Source: Rhynchosporium graminicola (Eukaryota > Ascomycota > Leotiomycetes > Helotiales > Ploettnerulaceae). Taken from it: a DNA stretch of 64,000 nucleotides. The position numbers and the translations under genes are program-made. Position 1 is the stretch's first letter; each line of letters starts with the position of its first letter. The stretch is taken from contig FJUW01000004.1 of the NCBI GenBank assembly GCA_900074885.1, positions 1,903,633 through 1,967,632 on the forward strand, given 5' to 3'. The notes beneath the pieces were generated by a model. That model searched no databases. It saw only the letters and a list, made by a program, of their open reading frames with translations, and was not told the DNA's origin. Shown piece by piece: positions 22,850 to 35,638 of the stretch.

Positions 22850-24560
22850 TTACTTACGTCTAGGAAGATAGTAAATATCTACCTATATTATACCTCTATA
22901 CCTAGAGCTACTAAACGCAGGAGACTACGCTATACAGAGAAAGCCTATACTAAGTATAAACTTAAAGAATAGTACCTAAACTAAAGCAACTTAAGTCTAA
23001 TAAATCGACTATTAGTTCTCCGACTCCCTTTACTTCCTATTCTTCGGCGACTTGTAATACTCGCCGTAACCTACCTCTCTCTATAGTAAAGAGTACTCGC
23101 GACGACGCCTCGTCCGAGTTAAGCTCTCTAACTCTTACTATAATTAATGAACTCACTAAGTCGCTAAACCTCCCTAATAATACTCTTATATTAATAGTAA
23201 CTATAAGTAACTTATAAGAAGACTACGCTTACTAGCTATAAGAGGTAGAAAGGAAGCTCGCGGAGGAGAGATAATTAAACGCTAACTTATCTATAGAACT
23301 ACGCTAGTTATAGGACGAGTTCCTAGAACTACGCTAGCTAACTACTTAGCGCTCTACTAAGTCTATATCGTTTAATAACGTTCAATCGCGTATAATACTA
23401 TTACTATTAATTAAAGAAGATAATACTACTCTTACGCCTAATAATTGTTATTAAGAATAATCTACCGGAGGAATATCGTTAATATTATATGCTACGCGTA
23501 TAGAGAAGATACCGAACCTTCTAAATAAGCTCTCTAATAGAATCGACTACTCTCTAAAACTCTAGGAAGTATAAATATGTAACGCCCTCTAGCGCTACTT
23601 TAGCTACTTTATCGACGAAGACTACCGTAAAGATTAGTTACTTAACTAAACGGAAGGAATAGCTAGAACCTACTTAGAACTCTCGTTCTTAGAACTAGAA
23701 TATAACGAAGAAAGTAGTATAATCGATTCACTCGATATGATTACTTAACTTGTCTCCTTCTTATCTAATCTATACGACTAATAAACTACAAGAGCTAGCT
23801 ACTCCGCGCTAAAGATAGATTATAAGTAGACCTTCTAGACGTTCTACTACGAGTTTCGTACGCTAGCTCGTAAAGCTAGAGTAAATAATCAATCGACTCT
23901 GAAAATAGACTTACAGGAGAAGCTACTTATATAGCTACGGAAACAGCTCTTCTAATAGTACCGAACGTTAAGGATACTAGAAGAATACGTTAAGGCTATA
24001 TAAGCTGAAGACTAAGGTCAATTTATTAAAAAGACCTACTATTCCGAGTCTTCGGCTAAGGCTAGCGCGACTCGGGAACGCCCTATAAATACCTCCTCTT
24101 AGCGCCGTAGTACTAACTCCTCTTCTTATCTGTAAATTAGTCTTCCTACGCCCGAGAACACTAGTGCGACTAGTAAATAAGTATTATACTCTGCACGAAA
24201 TAATACGCCTCGTGCATAATCGCTAGCGAATACTCCTTATCACTTTACACTTACCTCATACTTACGCTCGTCGTTAGCTCGACCTAATACTCCGTATCGA
24301 ATTAACGTAATTAACGCTAATAATAATATTAATAGTAAGCTAGAAGATAATAATAATAAAGAAACGTATAATAATACCTAAGAGTATATTAAACCGCTAG
24401 TAAAAGACTACGCCTAGGGAAAGACTCCTTCCTAAGTAGTATACGAGATATACGATATCTTAACCTTACGAAGCTTCTTAGTAGTTAATCGTTCACTACA
24501 TATACTACTCTTACTAAGAATAGACTCTTATATAAGCTACCTGCACTTCTCGATTCTAGA
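22850..24560 (+). pseudogene. Element C gag remnant
   Basis: A gag-like frame lies between the primer site and pol. It is hydrophilic, with stretches rich in Asn, Asp, Arg and Glu and several stops. I could not place a zinc knuckle with confidence. It is called gag from position and from the neighbouring pol. Confidence 0.55.
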
Positions 24561-24599
24561 GCTAATAGTACTATTTTATTAATTATTCTTTTCTTAAAT

Positions 24600-27500
24600 C
24601 CCTTTCCTTCTTCTTAAAACCTTTAATTTACCTTCTGCTAAACGCAATTCCTATTAAAGGCTTTAATAGCGTTAATAGTAGTACTATCAGTTACTATATA
24701 ATACTTAATTTAATAATAGATTATCGCGTTTAAGTATTTACTCCCTTTCTTATTACTACTCTCGGAAACTATAATATTATACTCGGAAGGACTTAGCTTT
24801 CAGAATATCAAGTACTCTTAGATACTTCTAAACGACAGATTATTTAGCTACTATATACTCCTCCTAGTAACATTTATAGCTCTCCGATCGAGATTAAGGA
24901 CTTATATAAATACTATACTTACTAGCGCTATTAACACGATACTAACGAACGAAACGAACGCCTTAATTAGTTCTAGGAAGTATACGAGGAATAGCGAAGC
25001 GCAGCTAACTCTCTTATTAATATTCGAGCTATTATTAACTCTATCTTTATTATTAAACGACTATTACTAGCTCGGAAGCGCATTACTAGGGAGACTTATA
25101 GCTATAAAAATATCTAAAACTCTCCCTTAGAGAGTATTCTACAGGTAACTAACTCTTTATTACTACTACTAATCAGTTAGGACCGTTTCTCTAGCGTTTA
25201 TACTACTTATTATAGATATAATAAGCCTAAGTATTTATTACCTAAAGAATAAGAATAGAGTAGGAAAGAGAAGTCTTTATACTCTAGAGAAGCTACTAAT
25301 ATATAGCCGAAGTGCGTACGATTTAGTAACGTTATTACCTATATCCCGCGTGAATTTTTACTTTAACTTTAATTAGAAGTCTCTATATTAAAGACTTATA
25401 TATAAGACTACGCCTATATAATTCATACTATAGACTAATAGTTACTCGGAACACTGTCTCGCGACTTAATAGAAGCTACTTAAAGTATAAAAATAGCTAC
25501 TATGATATTTCGGAAGCGATAAAGATCACCTCGTGTGCTTAGACCTCTTTTAGAGCCTCTTGCGCTAGAGATTTATACGATTAGTAGCTTAGCTTTCTAT
25601 CTCTTATATAAATATTAGAAGTCTTCTAATAATAAGATCTTCTCTACTATCTTTCACGAGATAGATAAGCTTCTTAACGACCGAATCGCAGTTCAGTAAC
25701 GTAATACTACTATCGTATCTTTAACTATCGACCTTACGGAACGTCGCAAAACCGCTTAGTAATTTACTATTAGCTTAAGCGAATTAGATTTAGAACTACA
25801 GATCCCTTACGAGTATAGCTAGTAGGTACACGTCTTTTCTAAGGAAGCTAGCGATATTCTCCCTCCTTATCGCTTATACGATCACCGAATTAAGCTTAAG
25901 GAAAGAGCTAAGAAGAACTTCAAATACTCCTCCTTATATAAGATATTAGCTAAAGAACTTAAAGTCGTTAAGGCGTATATTACTAATAACTTAGCTAAAG
26001 GTTTCATCGAACCTTCTTAAGTACTATACGCTATACCTATTCTTTTCGTTAAGAAAGCTAATAGAAGTCTAAGATTCTATATCGACTTTCGCGCACTTAA
26101 TAACCTCACGAGGAAAGATAAATATCAACTACTATTAATCGATAAAACGCTAGCTAGAATCTCTACTACTAAGATATTCACTAAACTAGATATTCGCCAG
26201 GCGTTCTACCGAATTCGAATAGATCCAGCTTCTAAAGAGTATATAACCTTCCGGACCTATTATAATACATATAAGTGCAAAGTACTCCCTTTTAGTCTAA
26301 CTAATAGCCCTACGACGTACTAGCGATATATGAATAACGTCTTATTCGACTACTTAGACGACTTCTATATAGTATATCTAGATAATATTCTAATCTACTC
26401 TAACGACCTACTATAGTATTAATTATACGTACATAAGGTACTACAACAATTACAAGACGCTAGATTATAAGCCGACCTTAAGAAGTGTAAATTTAATATT
26501 ACTCGCACTAAATACCTTAGATTTATTATCTCTACTTCTAGGATCGAGATAGACCCTAAGAAGGTTAATATTATATAATCTTAGAATTACCCGACTATAG
26601 TTAAGGGCGTATAATCGTTCTTAGGCTTTTATAACTTCTACCGACGATTTATTAAGGACTACGGAATCATTATAAAACCTCTTATATAACTCACTAAAAA
26701 CAACATATCATTTCGGTTCGCTAGAGAGTGCAAAGATACCTTTAATCACCTAAAGCACGCTCTTACTTCAGCACCACTCCTCTACTACTATTAGTAATAT
26801 CTACCTTATATAATCGAAACAGATACTAGTGATAGAGTAATAGCAGGTATACTATTATAATAGCACGACGAAGACTAGTTCCCAGTAGCCTACTTCTCTA
26901 AGACTATACTACCTACTGAGCTCAATTACGCTATTCATAATAAGGAAATACTCGCAATTATATAATCTTTCAGTAACTAGAGATCTGAGCTTATAAGCGC
27001 ACTATATTAGATCCGCGTTATTACTAATTATAAAGCTCTTAAGTACTTCATGACCTCTAAATAGCTAAACGCACGATAAGCTTAATAAGCCGAGCTACTC
27101 GCAGATTATAACTTCATGATCACTTATCGACCTAGGAAGTATAATCTACTCGCTGATACTCTCTCTCACAGAATAGATAAATTAGACGACTAGAATAACG
27201 CTAAAAGAACTTAGTGTTTATAGTAGCTACTACGCGAAGACTAAATCGATCTAGTACTACTTATAAGTAACATCCGGAATAGCTCCGACTCTATAGATAA
27301 CTTTAAGCTTATTAACGCCTTAGAAGTCGCCGACTTATCGCTAGTCTTTTCTATAGTATAGTAAGTACTTAACGCTAATCGTACTACACTATTACTCTAA
27401 GCTTTACGGAAATAAGCTCTCTCCGCTACTCCTAGAAAACTAACTATAGAAAAAGATCTTCTACTCTATAAAGGAAGACTAATCGTACTTAATATCTTAT

Positions 27501-28890
27501 ACTTTCGTATACTACTTATACGCGAAGTATATAACCGATTAGAGACTACTTATCTAAGTGCAAAGAAGACCTTATAACTACTAGTATTATAATACTAGTA
27601 GTACGGAATCGCTTTAACTATTAACTAGTACTACTATAACTATTATACTTACTAACGAATTCAAGTGCCGCGCGATAAGAAACCGGGCCTCCTCTAACTT
27701 CTGCCTATACTATCATATCTATAGGAGTATATTATAGTCGACTACTATAGCTTTAACCGCGATAAATATAGCTATGATAATATTCTCGTATTTATCGACC
27801 GTTTTAATAAATAAGTAATTAGTATTCTATACCGAAAGACCTCCGATACGCGCGACCTTATAAAGCTTTACTTATACTACGTATACCGCTATTTCGGAGC
27901 TCTATTAATAATTACCTCTAATAGAGAGCTTTAATTCGTTTCCCGTTTTTAGACTATAGTTATCACGATTCTTAGTACTAAAAGATAGCTTTCTATAGTA
28001 GACTACCTGTAAATAAATAGCTAAATAGAGATCTATAACTAATATCTCTAATATAGATTATAACCTTTTATCTCTTATTATTAAGATAACTAGTCGGAGT
28101 TCTTACTTATTATAAACTACGCTTAGATAACTCTCCCTTACGAATCCCTTAGAGGTCTCTTACCCTTTAAAGTCGTTCATAGATATATACCCCGTGTTAA
28201 TTAGAATTAGAAAGACCTACCTGACTCTACTACGCCTACTGATAAGTTAAATACTCAGTAAGCTCTAAATTACGCTAATCGTCTGCGCGATACCTAGACT
28301 ACCGCTTAATTAAGCCTCTAATATATATAAGCTAAGATAGCTTAATCTTATAATCGCTTACGCTATAAAGTCGACTTCACTACAGATAACCTTATCTAGC
28401 TAGATATACGCTACTTTACGAGTACTCGACTTAGTAAAAAACTCGACTTCCCGACTAATAGACCTTTCTATATAATTAAAAAGGTCAGAAGCTCTTATCG
28501 CCTAGAGCTCCTTACTAGTATAAAAGTACATAACGTATTCCCTGCTACTAAGCTACAGAAGTATCTAAACGACCCTTTACTAGGATAAACCTTATTACTA
28601 CCACTACCTATTAATATTACTAGTAACGATAAATAGGAGATCAAAGATATACTTACGTGCCGTAAGTAGCGTAATAGCCTCTTATACCGAGTTTCCTAGT
28701 TAAATCAAGACGTCGATCTCATATAGTACGACGCTATAGATATTAAATACGCTCCTGCTAAGCTATAATAATTCCACTTTAATAACTTAACGTAAGCTAG
28801 ACCTCTTACTAGACTACCTAATTAGCTAAAAGCTTTCTACGATAGAATTAATAATTACGATTACCTTAATAGTAATAAGGAGATAGACTA
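24600..28890 (+). pseudogene. Element C pol remnant: protease, RT, RNase H, integrase, chromodomain
   Basis: RT at about 25980-26600 contains FTKLDIRQAFYRIRID, YLDDFYIVYLDNILIYSND and LGFYNFYRRFI. RNase H at about 26815-27180 contains IETDTSDRVIAGIL, VAYFSKTI and YNLLADTLSHR. Integrase at about 27500-28200 contains an HHCC-like region and FIDRFNK, ITSNRELQF. A chromodomain variant lies at about 28620-28830 (CRK-RNSLLYRVS-LN). The last 50 bases before the 3' LTR include GAGGGCGAGC, also found upstream of the A1 3' LTR. Confidence 0.88.
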
Positions 28891-28927
28891 ACGCTCGAGG
28901 GCGAGCTTTTTTCAGAAGGGGGGGTAG

Positions 28928-29162
28928 TATAACAACCGGTCAGGTTTAGAGGTCTCTCCTTATTAGTAGAAACACTTATTATTAAGCGAGATTATACGAG
29001 TAGAGTTTAGGGGCTCCTTTTCATATATATACTTCTATTCTCTCTCTACTTCTTTACTCCTTAGTTATAGATTCTCAAGTGATTCTTACTACTTCATATT
29101 CATAGTAATATGAGGTCTTATTACTCAGGTAGTTTTGAGACCTTTCTAGAGCAAGCGTCACA
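28928..29162 (+). repeat. 3' LTR of element C
   Basis: 235 bp, preceded by the purine tract AGAAGGGGGGGTAG, starting TATAACAACCGG and ending GCGTCACA. Confidence 0.93.
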
Positions 29163-31123
29163 GTACCCTCCGAATCTAGACTAATACTAAAGGGAAATGA
29201 TAAGGCTTAAGTAAAAACTCTTTCCTAAGTTTATATAAGTATAATCTCTCTAATCTAGACTTTAACTCCCTAATAAGAGGTAAGTAATTTATATACTTAA
29301 CTATAGTTAGTATAAATAAGCTAAGAGTCTTTATAAATAGCCTAATCGATACTAGAGCGAATAATTATCTATTTATTAATTATACTCTTACTAAACGATT
29401 ATCAGGGGCTCTTAGTATTAAAATCGAGCTATTACTTTATTCTATTTTAATATATAGTTTCTAATAGTTTATTAGAACTTATATTACTTATTTTATATAT
29501 TTATACTTTTCTATTAATAGTAAGCGTATTTATAACTACTTTTCTATTCTCCTCGATTTAGAATAATAAGATATAATTATTAGTATTAAATAGATATGAT
29601 GATTTCAAGTTAAGCTAGATACGCTCTACTATAAGCTATTATAGTCGGAACGCTATCTAGCTACTTTCTAATATAATAAGGAGATAATTATAACTCTATT
29701 ACTTTATAAACTTAGTATTAATTGATCTTACTAAATCGATACTAACGCGCGGGACTTAGCTATAAATTAGCTAGACTAATACTAATTATACTAAATAGTA
29801 GTAATATAGTATATTAATATATTATCCTTACTCTTTAACTTATTTCCGCTTATTACTAAAGAATCTGAACCCCTTTCCGCTCCGAATTTATCGAGAAAGA
29901 TACTTGCGCTGAAACTCTATTATAAGTACTCCTCTTAACCTCTAAGGATCTAGAAACTAGTTCCGATTTACTAAATTAGTACTATAGCTTTTTATTTTAA
30001 TATAAAATATAAAGGTTCCGAATTATTCTTTACTAGTATCTACGAGATAGACTGCCTCTTATAAGACTATCTAAATAGCGACTCTCCTAAGGATCCCGAT
30101 ACCGAACGACTTATAGCTGAAAAGCTACCGGAATAATATTATACTCTTAAAGAAGCTTTTTCTAAGCGGGATTTTAATATTCTTTTATTATATTACTTAT
30201 ACGATTATAAAATTATTCTAGAAGAACTATTACTTAACGTATATTCGCCCTTATATTAGTAATCTATAGATAAATTATAAGTAACTAAGGAGTATCTTAT
30301 AGAGAACTTAGATAAGGGATTTATCGAATCTAGTTAAAGTCCCTTTATATTACTTATACTATTTATTAAAAAAGCTAATAGAGGATTACGCTTCTATATT
30401 AACTATTATAAGCTTAATATAATCACTCGAAAGGATTTATACCTAATACTTAGGATCGATAAGCTCTTAACTTATATATCTAAAGTAGTAATCTTTACTA
30501 AATTAGATATCCGAGTAGTATTTAACTATATCTATATAGACTCTAAATTAGAGGAGTATATTACCTTCCGAACCTGCTTCGGATCCTATAAATATAAAGT
30601 ACTACTTTTTAAGCTTTATAACGGACTTAGTATATACTAGCGATATATGAATAATATACTACTAGACTACTTAGATAATTTCTGTATAGCTTACTTAGAT
30701 AATATCCTTATATACTTAGAAACGCTCTAGGAATATAAGAAATATATTAAATTAGTACTATAATACTTAATAGATACTAGACTTTAAGTAGATATTAAGA
30801 AAAGCGAATTCTATATTACTCGGACTAAATACCTTAGATATATTATTACTACTAACGGAATCGAGCTAGATCCTGAGAAAGTAATACTATTAGTAGACTA
30901 GAAGTACCCCGAAACGGTAATAGCTATAAAATCCTTCCTAGGATTCTATAGGTTCTACTATTAATTTATTCGGAATTTCGGCCTTATCGCTAAACCTCTC
31001 TTAGTGCTTACTCGGCCTATAGTACTATAGAATTTCACTAACGATTATAAGAAGTCCTTCGACGATTTACGTTAATAGCTACTATTAGTATAGAAATTAT
31101 ACTATTTCGACCCTGAATTATAA

Positions 31124-31780
31124 ACTAAACTAGAAACTAATACTTCCGATAGTATAATAGCTAGAGTTATCTCCTAATTATATAAAGATAACTAATAGTA
31201 TCTAATTAGATTCTACTCTTATATTCTTAATAGATATAAACTAAACTAAGAGATCTATAATAAGGAGCTATATACTATTATTAAGTCTTTCTAGAAATAA
31301 AGACTAAAACTCATATCTTTATAACGCTATACTAGCGTATATATAGACTATCGATCCTTAGAATACTTTATAACTATTAAGGTCCTAACTAGTAAGTAAG
31401 CTAGATAGATAGAATTCCTTTCCGAATTCAACTTTCAAATTATATATACGCTTAGTAAAGATAACGCTAAAGCTAATATCCTTAGCTATAGAGAATAAGA
31501 TCTAAGGATATAAGAATAATAGAAATAAGATAGTAGATCTCGAGTTTTACTACTTTTAGACTACTTAGACCTTAGGATTAACGCGGAACTAGCTAAGTAT
31601 TATATCGATCAAATTAGTTATATATACCTAATATCGCTAAGGACTAATACGCTACTAGAACTCGCACGTAATTCCTTTAATTTAATCGAGAAACTATACT
31701 AATTTAACTAAGAATTATTCTCTAATAAACAGAATATATTAGGAGATAGCTATATTATTAATAATAGTTTACTACTTTAT
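31124..31780. repeat. First copy of a 657-bp direct duplication (likely assembly artefact)
   Basis: Corresponds to 31782-32438 at an offset of 658 across the N at 31781. I saw only isolated differences, for example near 31191/31849 and in the A run near the end. Confidence 0.9.
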
Positions 31781-31781
31781 N
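31781..31781. other. Single N, contig join
   Basis: Sits between the two copies of the 657-bp duplication, exactly as the N at 16783 does for the other one. Confidence 0.9.
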
Positions 31782-32438
31782 ACTAAACTAGAAACTAATA
31801 CTTCCGATAGTATAATAGCTAGAGTTATCTCCTAATTATATAAAGATAACTAGTAGTATCTAATTAGATTCTACTCTTATATTCTTAATAGATATAAACT
31901 AAACTAAGAGATCTATAATAAGGAGCTATATACTATTATTAAGTCTTTCTAGAAATAAAGACTAAAACTCATATCTTTATAACGCTATACTAGCGTATAT
32001 ATAGACTATCGATCCTTAGAATACTTTATAACTATTAAGGTCCTAACTAGTAAGTAAGCTAGATAGATAGAATTCCTTTCCGAATTCAACTTTCAAATTA
32101 TATATACGCTTAGTAAAGATAACGCTAAAGCTAATATCCTTAGCTATAGAGAATAAGATCTAAGGATATAAGAATAATAGAAATAAGATAGTAGATCTCG
32201 AGTTTTACTACTTTTAGACTACTTAGACCTTAGGATTAACGCGGAACTAGCTAAGTATTATATCGATCAAATTAGTTATATATACCTAATATCGCTAAGG
32301 ACTAATACGCTACTAGAACTCGCACGTAATTCCTTTAATTTAATCGAGAAACTATACTAATTTAACTAAGAATTATTCTCTAATAAAAAGAATATATTAG
32401 GAGATAGCTATATTATTAATAATAGTTTACTACTTTAT
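31782..32438. repeat. Second copy of the 657-bp duplication
   Basis: Repeats the RNase H and spacer region of G2 in direct orientation. Dropping it restores the length shared with G1 and G3. Confidence 0.9.
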
Positions 32439-33915
32439 AATAGTTATCTATACGTATAACGCTATACCTCGCTATATACCTATTTAATTAGCGAAGTCTA
32501 CGATTAAGTTTCCTCTACTTATCTAAATACTCGTAAGACTACTGAAATAATTTCTACTTATTACTATTAGAAAGGACTCGTATCAGATATAAAATAGTAT
32601 ACTTATAATTACCGCCCCTATTAGTATTCTCATCTGAAGCAAATAAAATAGTAAGGATTCCTATACTTATTACTAGTGCTTAGCTACTTTATATAATACC
32701 TAGCTATAGATTTTAAGGACTTCCCGCCCGATAACTAAGGATTTAATAGAATATTAGTATTTATTAACCGCCTAGGGAAGGACTCTATATTAATATTATA
32801 CTATTATAATATTAATACCCGCGGGATAGTAATATTATTTATCTAATAGATATATTATTTCGGATATACCTTTAAGTTAATTATATCCGACCGAGGAGCT
32901 TAGTTAGTCTTATCCTTCTAGTAAGAGTTTTACTATATAATTAGAGTTAAGGTTAAGCTCTTTACCTCCTTCTACTAGTAAACTAATAGATAAATAGAGA
33001 TTATAAATTAGTATATTAACTAACGCTTTAAATCTTTTATTAATTACTACTAGAATAACTAAGGCGAATTACTACTAATAATAAACCGCGCCTAAGTAAC
33101 CTTACCTTACGACTCTATTAGTATAGCGCTATATACCCTTAAATACAGTATACTACTATAGAATAGCTAAGACTAGAAGTAACTTATCAGATTAATACTA
33201 TAAGAGAAGCTTAATTATACTAATACTAAATCCCTAGCTAAATATACTAAATCCGCTATCGAGGTTATAAAAGCTAATATACTAGCTACTTAGTATAAGA
33301 TAAGTACTATAACTAACCCGAAACAGTATAATATCGACTAGGAAGTTAGAGATAAGATATTTCTCTCTATAAGGAACCTTAAGAATTACTAGCTAAATAA
33401 GAAGCTATCTAGTCTCTAGGCAGGACTATACTAGGTCCTAGCTAAAATTAGATACTCTTATAAGCTAGATTTACCCCCGGGATCTTCTATATATAATATA
33501 TTCGCCTCCGAATTACTCTTTAAGAACCCGGACGACCTATTACTAAGCTAGGAGTTACTAAACTTACTCCCGGAGGTTATCGCTACTTAAGAAGAGTAAG
33601 AGTTATAAGATATACTCGCTATATAGCTCTTAAGAAGTAATCCAAAGTATTAAGTTAGCTAGCTAAGCTATAACTTGAACCTAACTTAATATAACGCTTC
33701 TAACCTAATAGGTACTCTATATAAGCTTAGAGACTTCTACGCTACTAACCTAAGTAAACTTAGACCTCTATATAAACTAGATTAGTAAATTAAAGCCTAG
33801 GAAAACAGAATAGATAACTATAGTTACTTAGAGGATAATAAGCTATTATAATTACTAGTATTAGAATTTATTATTAGGAATAATCCCCTGATTATATTCT
33901 ATAATAACGCTATAT

Positions 33916-34860
33916 CTAAAACTCTACTTCTTTAATTACCTCTACTTTATTAGCTTTCTCCCCTAAGTCCTCCGGAGCTTCTAATAAATCTAGAATATCT
34001 AGAACTAGAATTACTATATTTAACTCCTTATCTAAATCTACTAATATAGCTCTAGTAGTAGACTGAGTATAATAGCTAATCCTACGGGCTTTCTTCTTTA
34101 GAAAGGATCCGGAAGTATCTAGATCTAATACTATCTCTGAACTAGAAAGCAAATTCCTCTTTCCCTTAGTATTAGATATCGTAGCTTTAAATATAGCTTT
34201 CTTCGAAAATTCCCGTATAATACTATTTAATTCTTTCGTTTACTTTAATACTATTTTAGCTATTAACTTAGACTTCGCTGAATCGACTATTAGAAGATCT
34301 AAATCTTATATCGCGTTAGTATCGTACTAGTATCTAAGGGTTTAAGATCGTAACTTACTACCTTAATAAACTCTAACTCTTTAAATACTTTCTCTATAGA
34401 ATACCTTAAAGCTTAAGTATCTACTAATTATATAATAGTAATCTCTAATATAGTAGTAGGAGCAGTAGATTTCGCGAGATAATAGATCTGATTAATAGAC
34501 TTATAAGTAGCTATAATACTACTCCGATTCAGCTCTACGTCTTTAGCTTCGCCGCTAAGAAGTAAACTAGATAGAATAGTATACTTTATATTAATATAAT
34601 CAAGTAACTATAACGCGTTAGTATATATAACTACGTTCAGGTTTAAGTAACTCATATACTTATAACTACTCTTTAATGCTAAATAATACTTATAAAGCTT
34701 AGAGTTAAGCTTATTAAATAAGTATAGAAGTTCTAAAATAGGAGTATTATTATACTTTATCTTAAGGAAAGCGCGAATATATCACAGGTAATATATATAA
34801 TACGCTACTAAAAGAGTAACGGAAGGAACTAGTAAAAGTACTATAGGAGTTAGCGTTATA
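33916..34860 (-). pseudogene. Antisense accessory ORF of family G (copy in G2)
   Basis: Least mutated copy in the upstream half: TPIVLLLVPSVTLLVAYYIY, ILELLYLFNKLNSKLYKYYL, then EAKDVELNRSSIIATYKSIN and SIEKVFKELEFIKVVSYD. The second block runs NAI-DLDLLIVDSAKSKLI to DILDLLEAPEDLGEK. At the junction lies an intron-like segment of about 60 nt (34358 down to 34299) with GTAAGT, TACTAAC and TTTAG. In my reading the flanking phases disagree by one base, so splicing is not proven. No family recognised. Confidence 0.62.
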
Positions 34861-35370
34861 GATCTATGAAACCCTTATACTACACTTAAGGACTATCTCT
34901 AAAACTAAGATAGGAAACTTACTTATATTAAGAGAAGAGTCGATTAGGTCGATTGATATATAAGATTATAGTAGACTATTATAGTAGTTAGTAATAATAC
35001 CTACTCTAGGAGCTATATCGTAATCTAGAGAGAGTAAACTTATAAGTTAAAGTAATTATCGCAGTTAAAAAGGAAAGGATCTAATATTAATAAACCTCTT
35101 CCTTTATATACCTTACGCCCTACTTAAACTCGACTCCTACTATAAATAGATAAGTAAATACCGCTTACTGCCTGATTTAGAAGCTATAACTAATATAGTA
35201 CTATTATAGCGACGTAACTAGTTAGAACTTAATAAAGAATTTACTACTACTAAAGAGCGGCTAGCGCCTATTACGCGAATATCGACGAAAATAATCATAA
35301 TAAAAACTAATCTTAGTATAAACTATAACCTTCCGAGCTTAGGGTTAAGCTCTTCTTAGGGGGGGGGTAA

Positions 35371-35638
35371 TATGACGATAGCTTACCTAAATATTATATA
35401 AGAAGAAAGATAGATAATAGGGCCTAAGTTCATAGGTATCCCGGCAGAACTAGTATCCGACCCGATATAGTATCGGACTAGTACAAGAATATATATATAA
35501 AATACATTAAACACTATCTCTCTTCTTCTTCATTCCTTATCTTTTTATTTACTTCGTAGTAGACTATATAAGATCGCTCTTAGCCTCCCTACTCGTTTAT
35601 TCTTACTTATATACCGCCTTGAGTCTTATGTCGTTATA
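35371..35638 (+). repeat. 3' LTR of G2
   Basis: 268 bp, starting TATGACGATAGC after a run of nine G and TAA, ending GTCGTTATA. It contains ATCTTTTTATTT at 35539-35550. Confidence 0.92.

Larger units (their letters stand above)
22600..29162 (+). mobile_element. Complete chromovirus element C, inserted in G2
   Basis: 6563 bp, 235-bp LTRs, target duplication GTACC (22595-22599 and 29163-29167). Removing it joins G2 gag to protease in frame. It encodes gag and a full pol with chromodomain. It carries fewer nonsense codons per domain than the G or G4 copies: the RT core near 26170-26410 has only one stop in about 75 codons. This agrees with it being among the youngest insertions. Confidence 0.93.
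29168..33790 (+). pseudogene. G2 pol remnant (protease to chromodomain), with an internal assembly duplicate
   Basis: Protease near 29320-29600 reads NSLIDTRANNYLFIN (DTGA with Gly changed). RT near 30200-30960 includes VVIFTKLDIRVVFNYIYID and IAYLDNILIYLET. RNase H lies near 31120-31500. Integrase near 32460-33120 includes FKDFPPDN and LIISDRGA. A chromodomain near 33600-33790 reads LLRSNPKY-VS-LSYN. Stops are plentiful. Positions 31782-32438 repeat 31124-31780. Confidence 0.88.
20637..35638 (+). mobile_element. Complete G-family chromovirus copy G2, inserted in G4
   Basis: 268-bp LTRs, target duplication AGAAG (20632-20636 and 35639-35643). The span is 15002 bp. Subtracting element C with one target copy (6568) and the N plus duplicate (658) gives 7776 bp. 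It contains gag, protease, RT, RNase H, integrase, chromodomain and the antisense ORF. It is RIP-degraded throughout. It hosts element C at the gag/protease junction. Confidence 0.93.
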
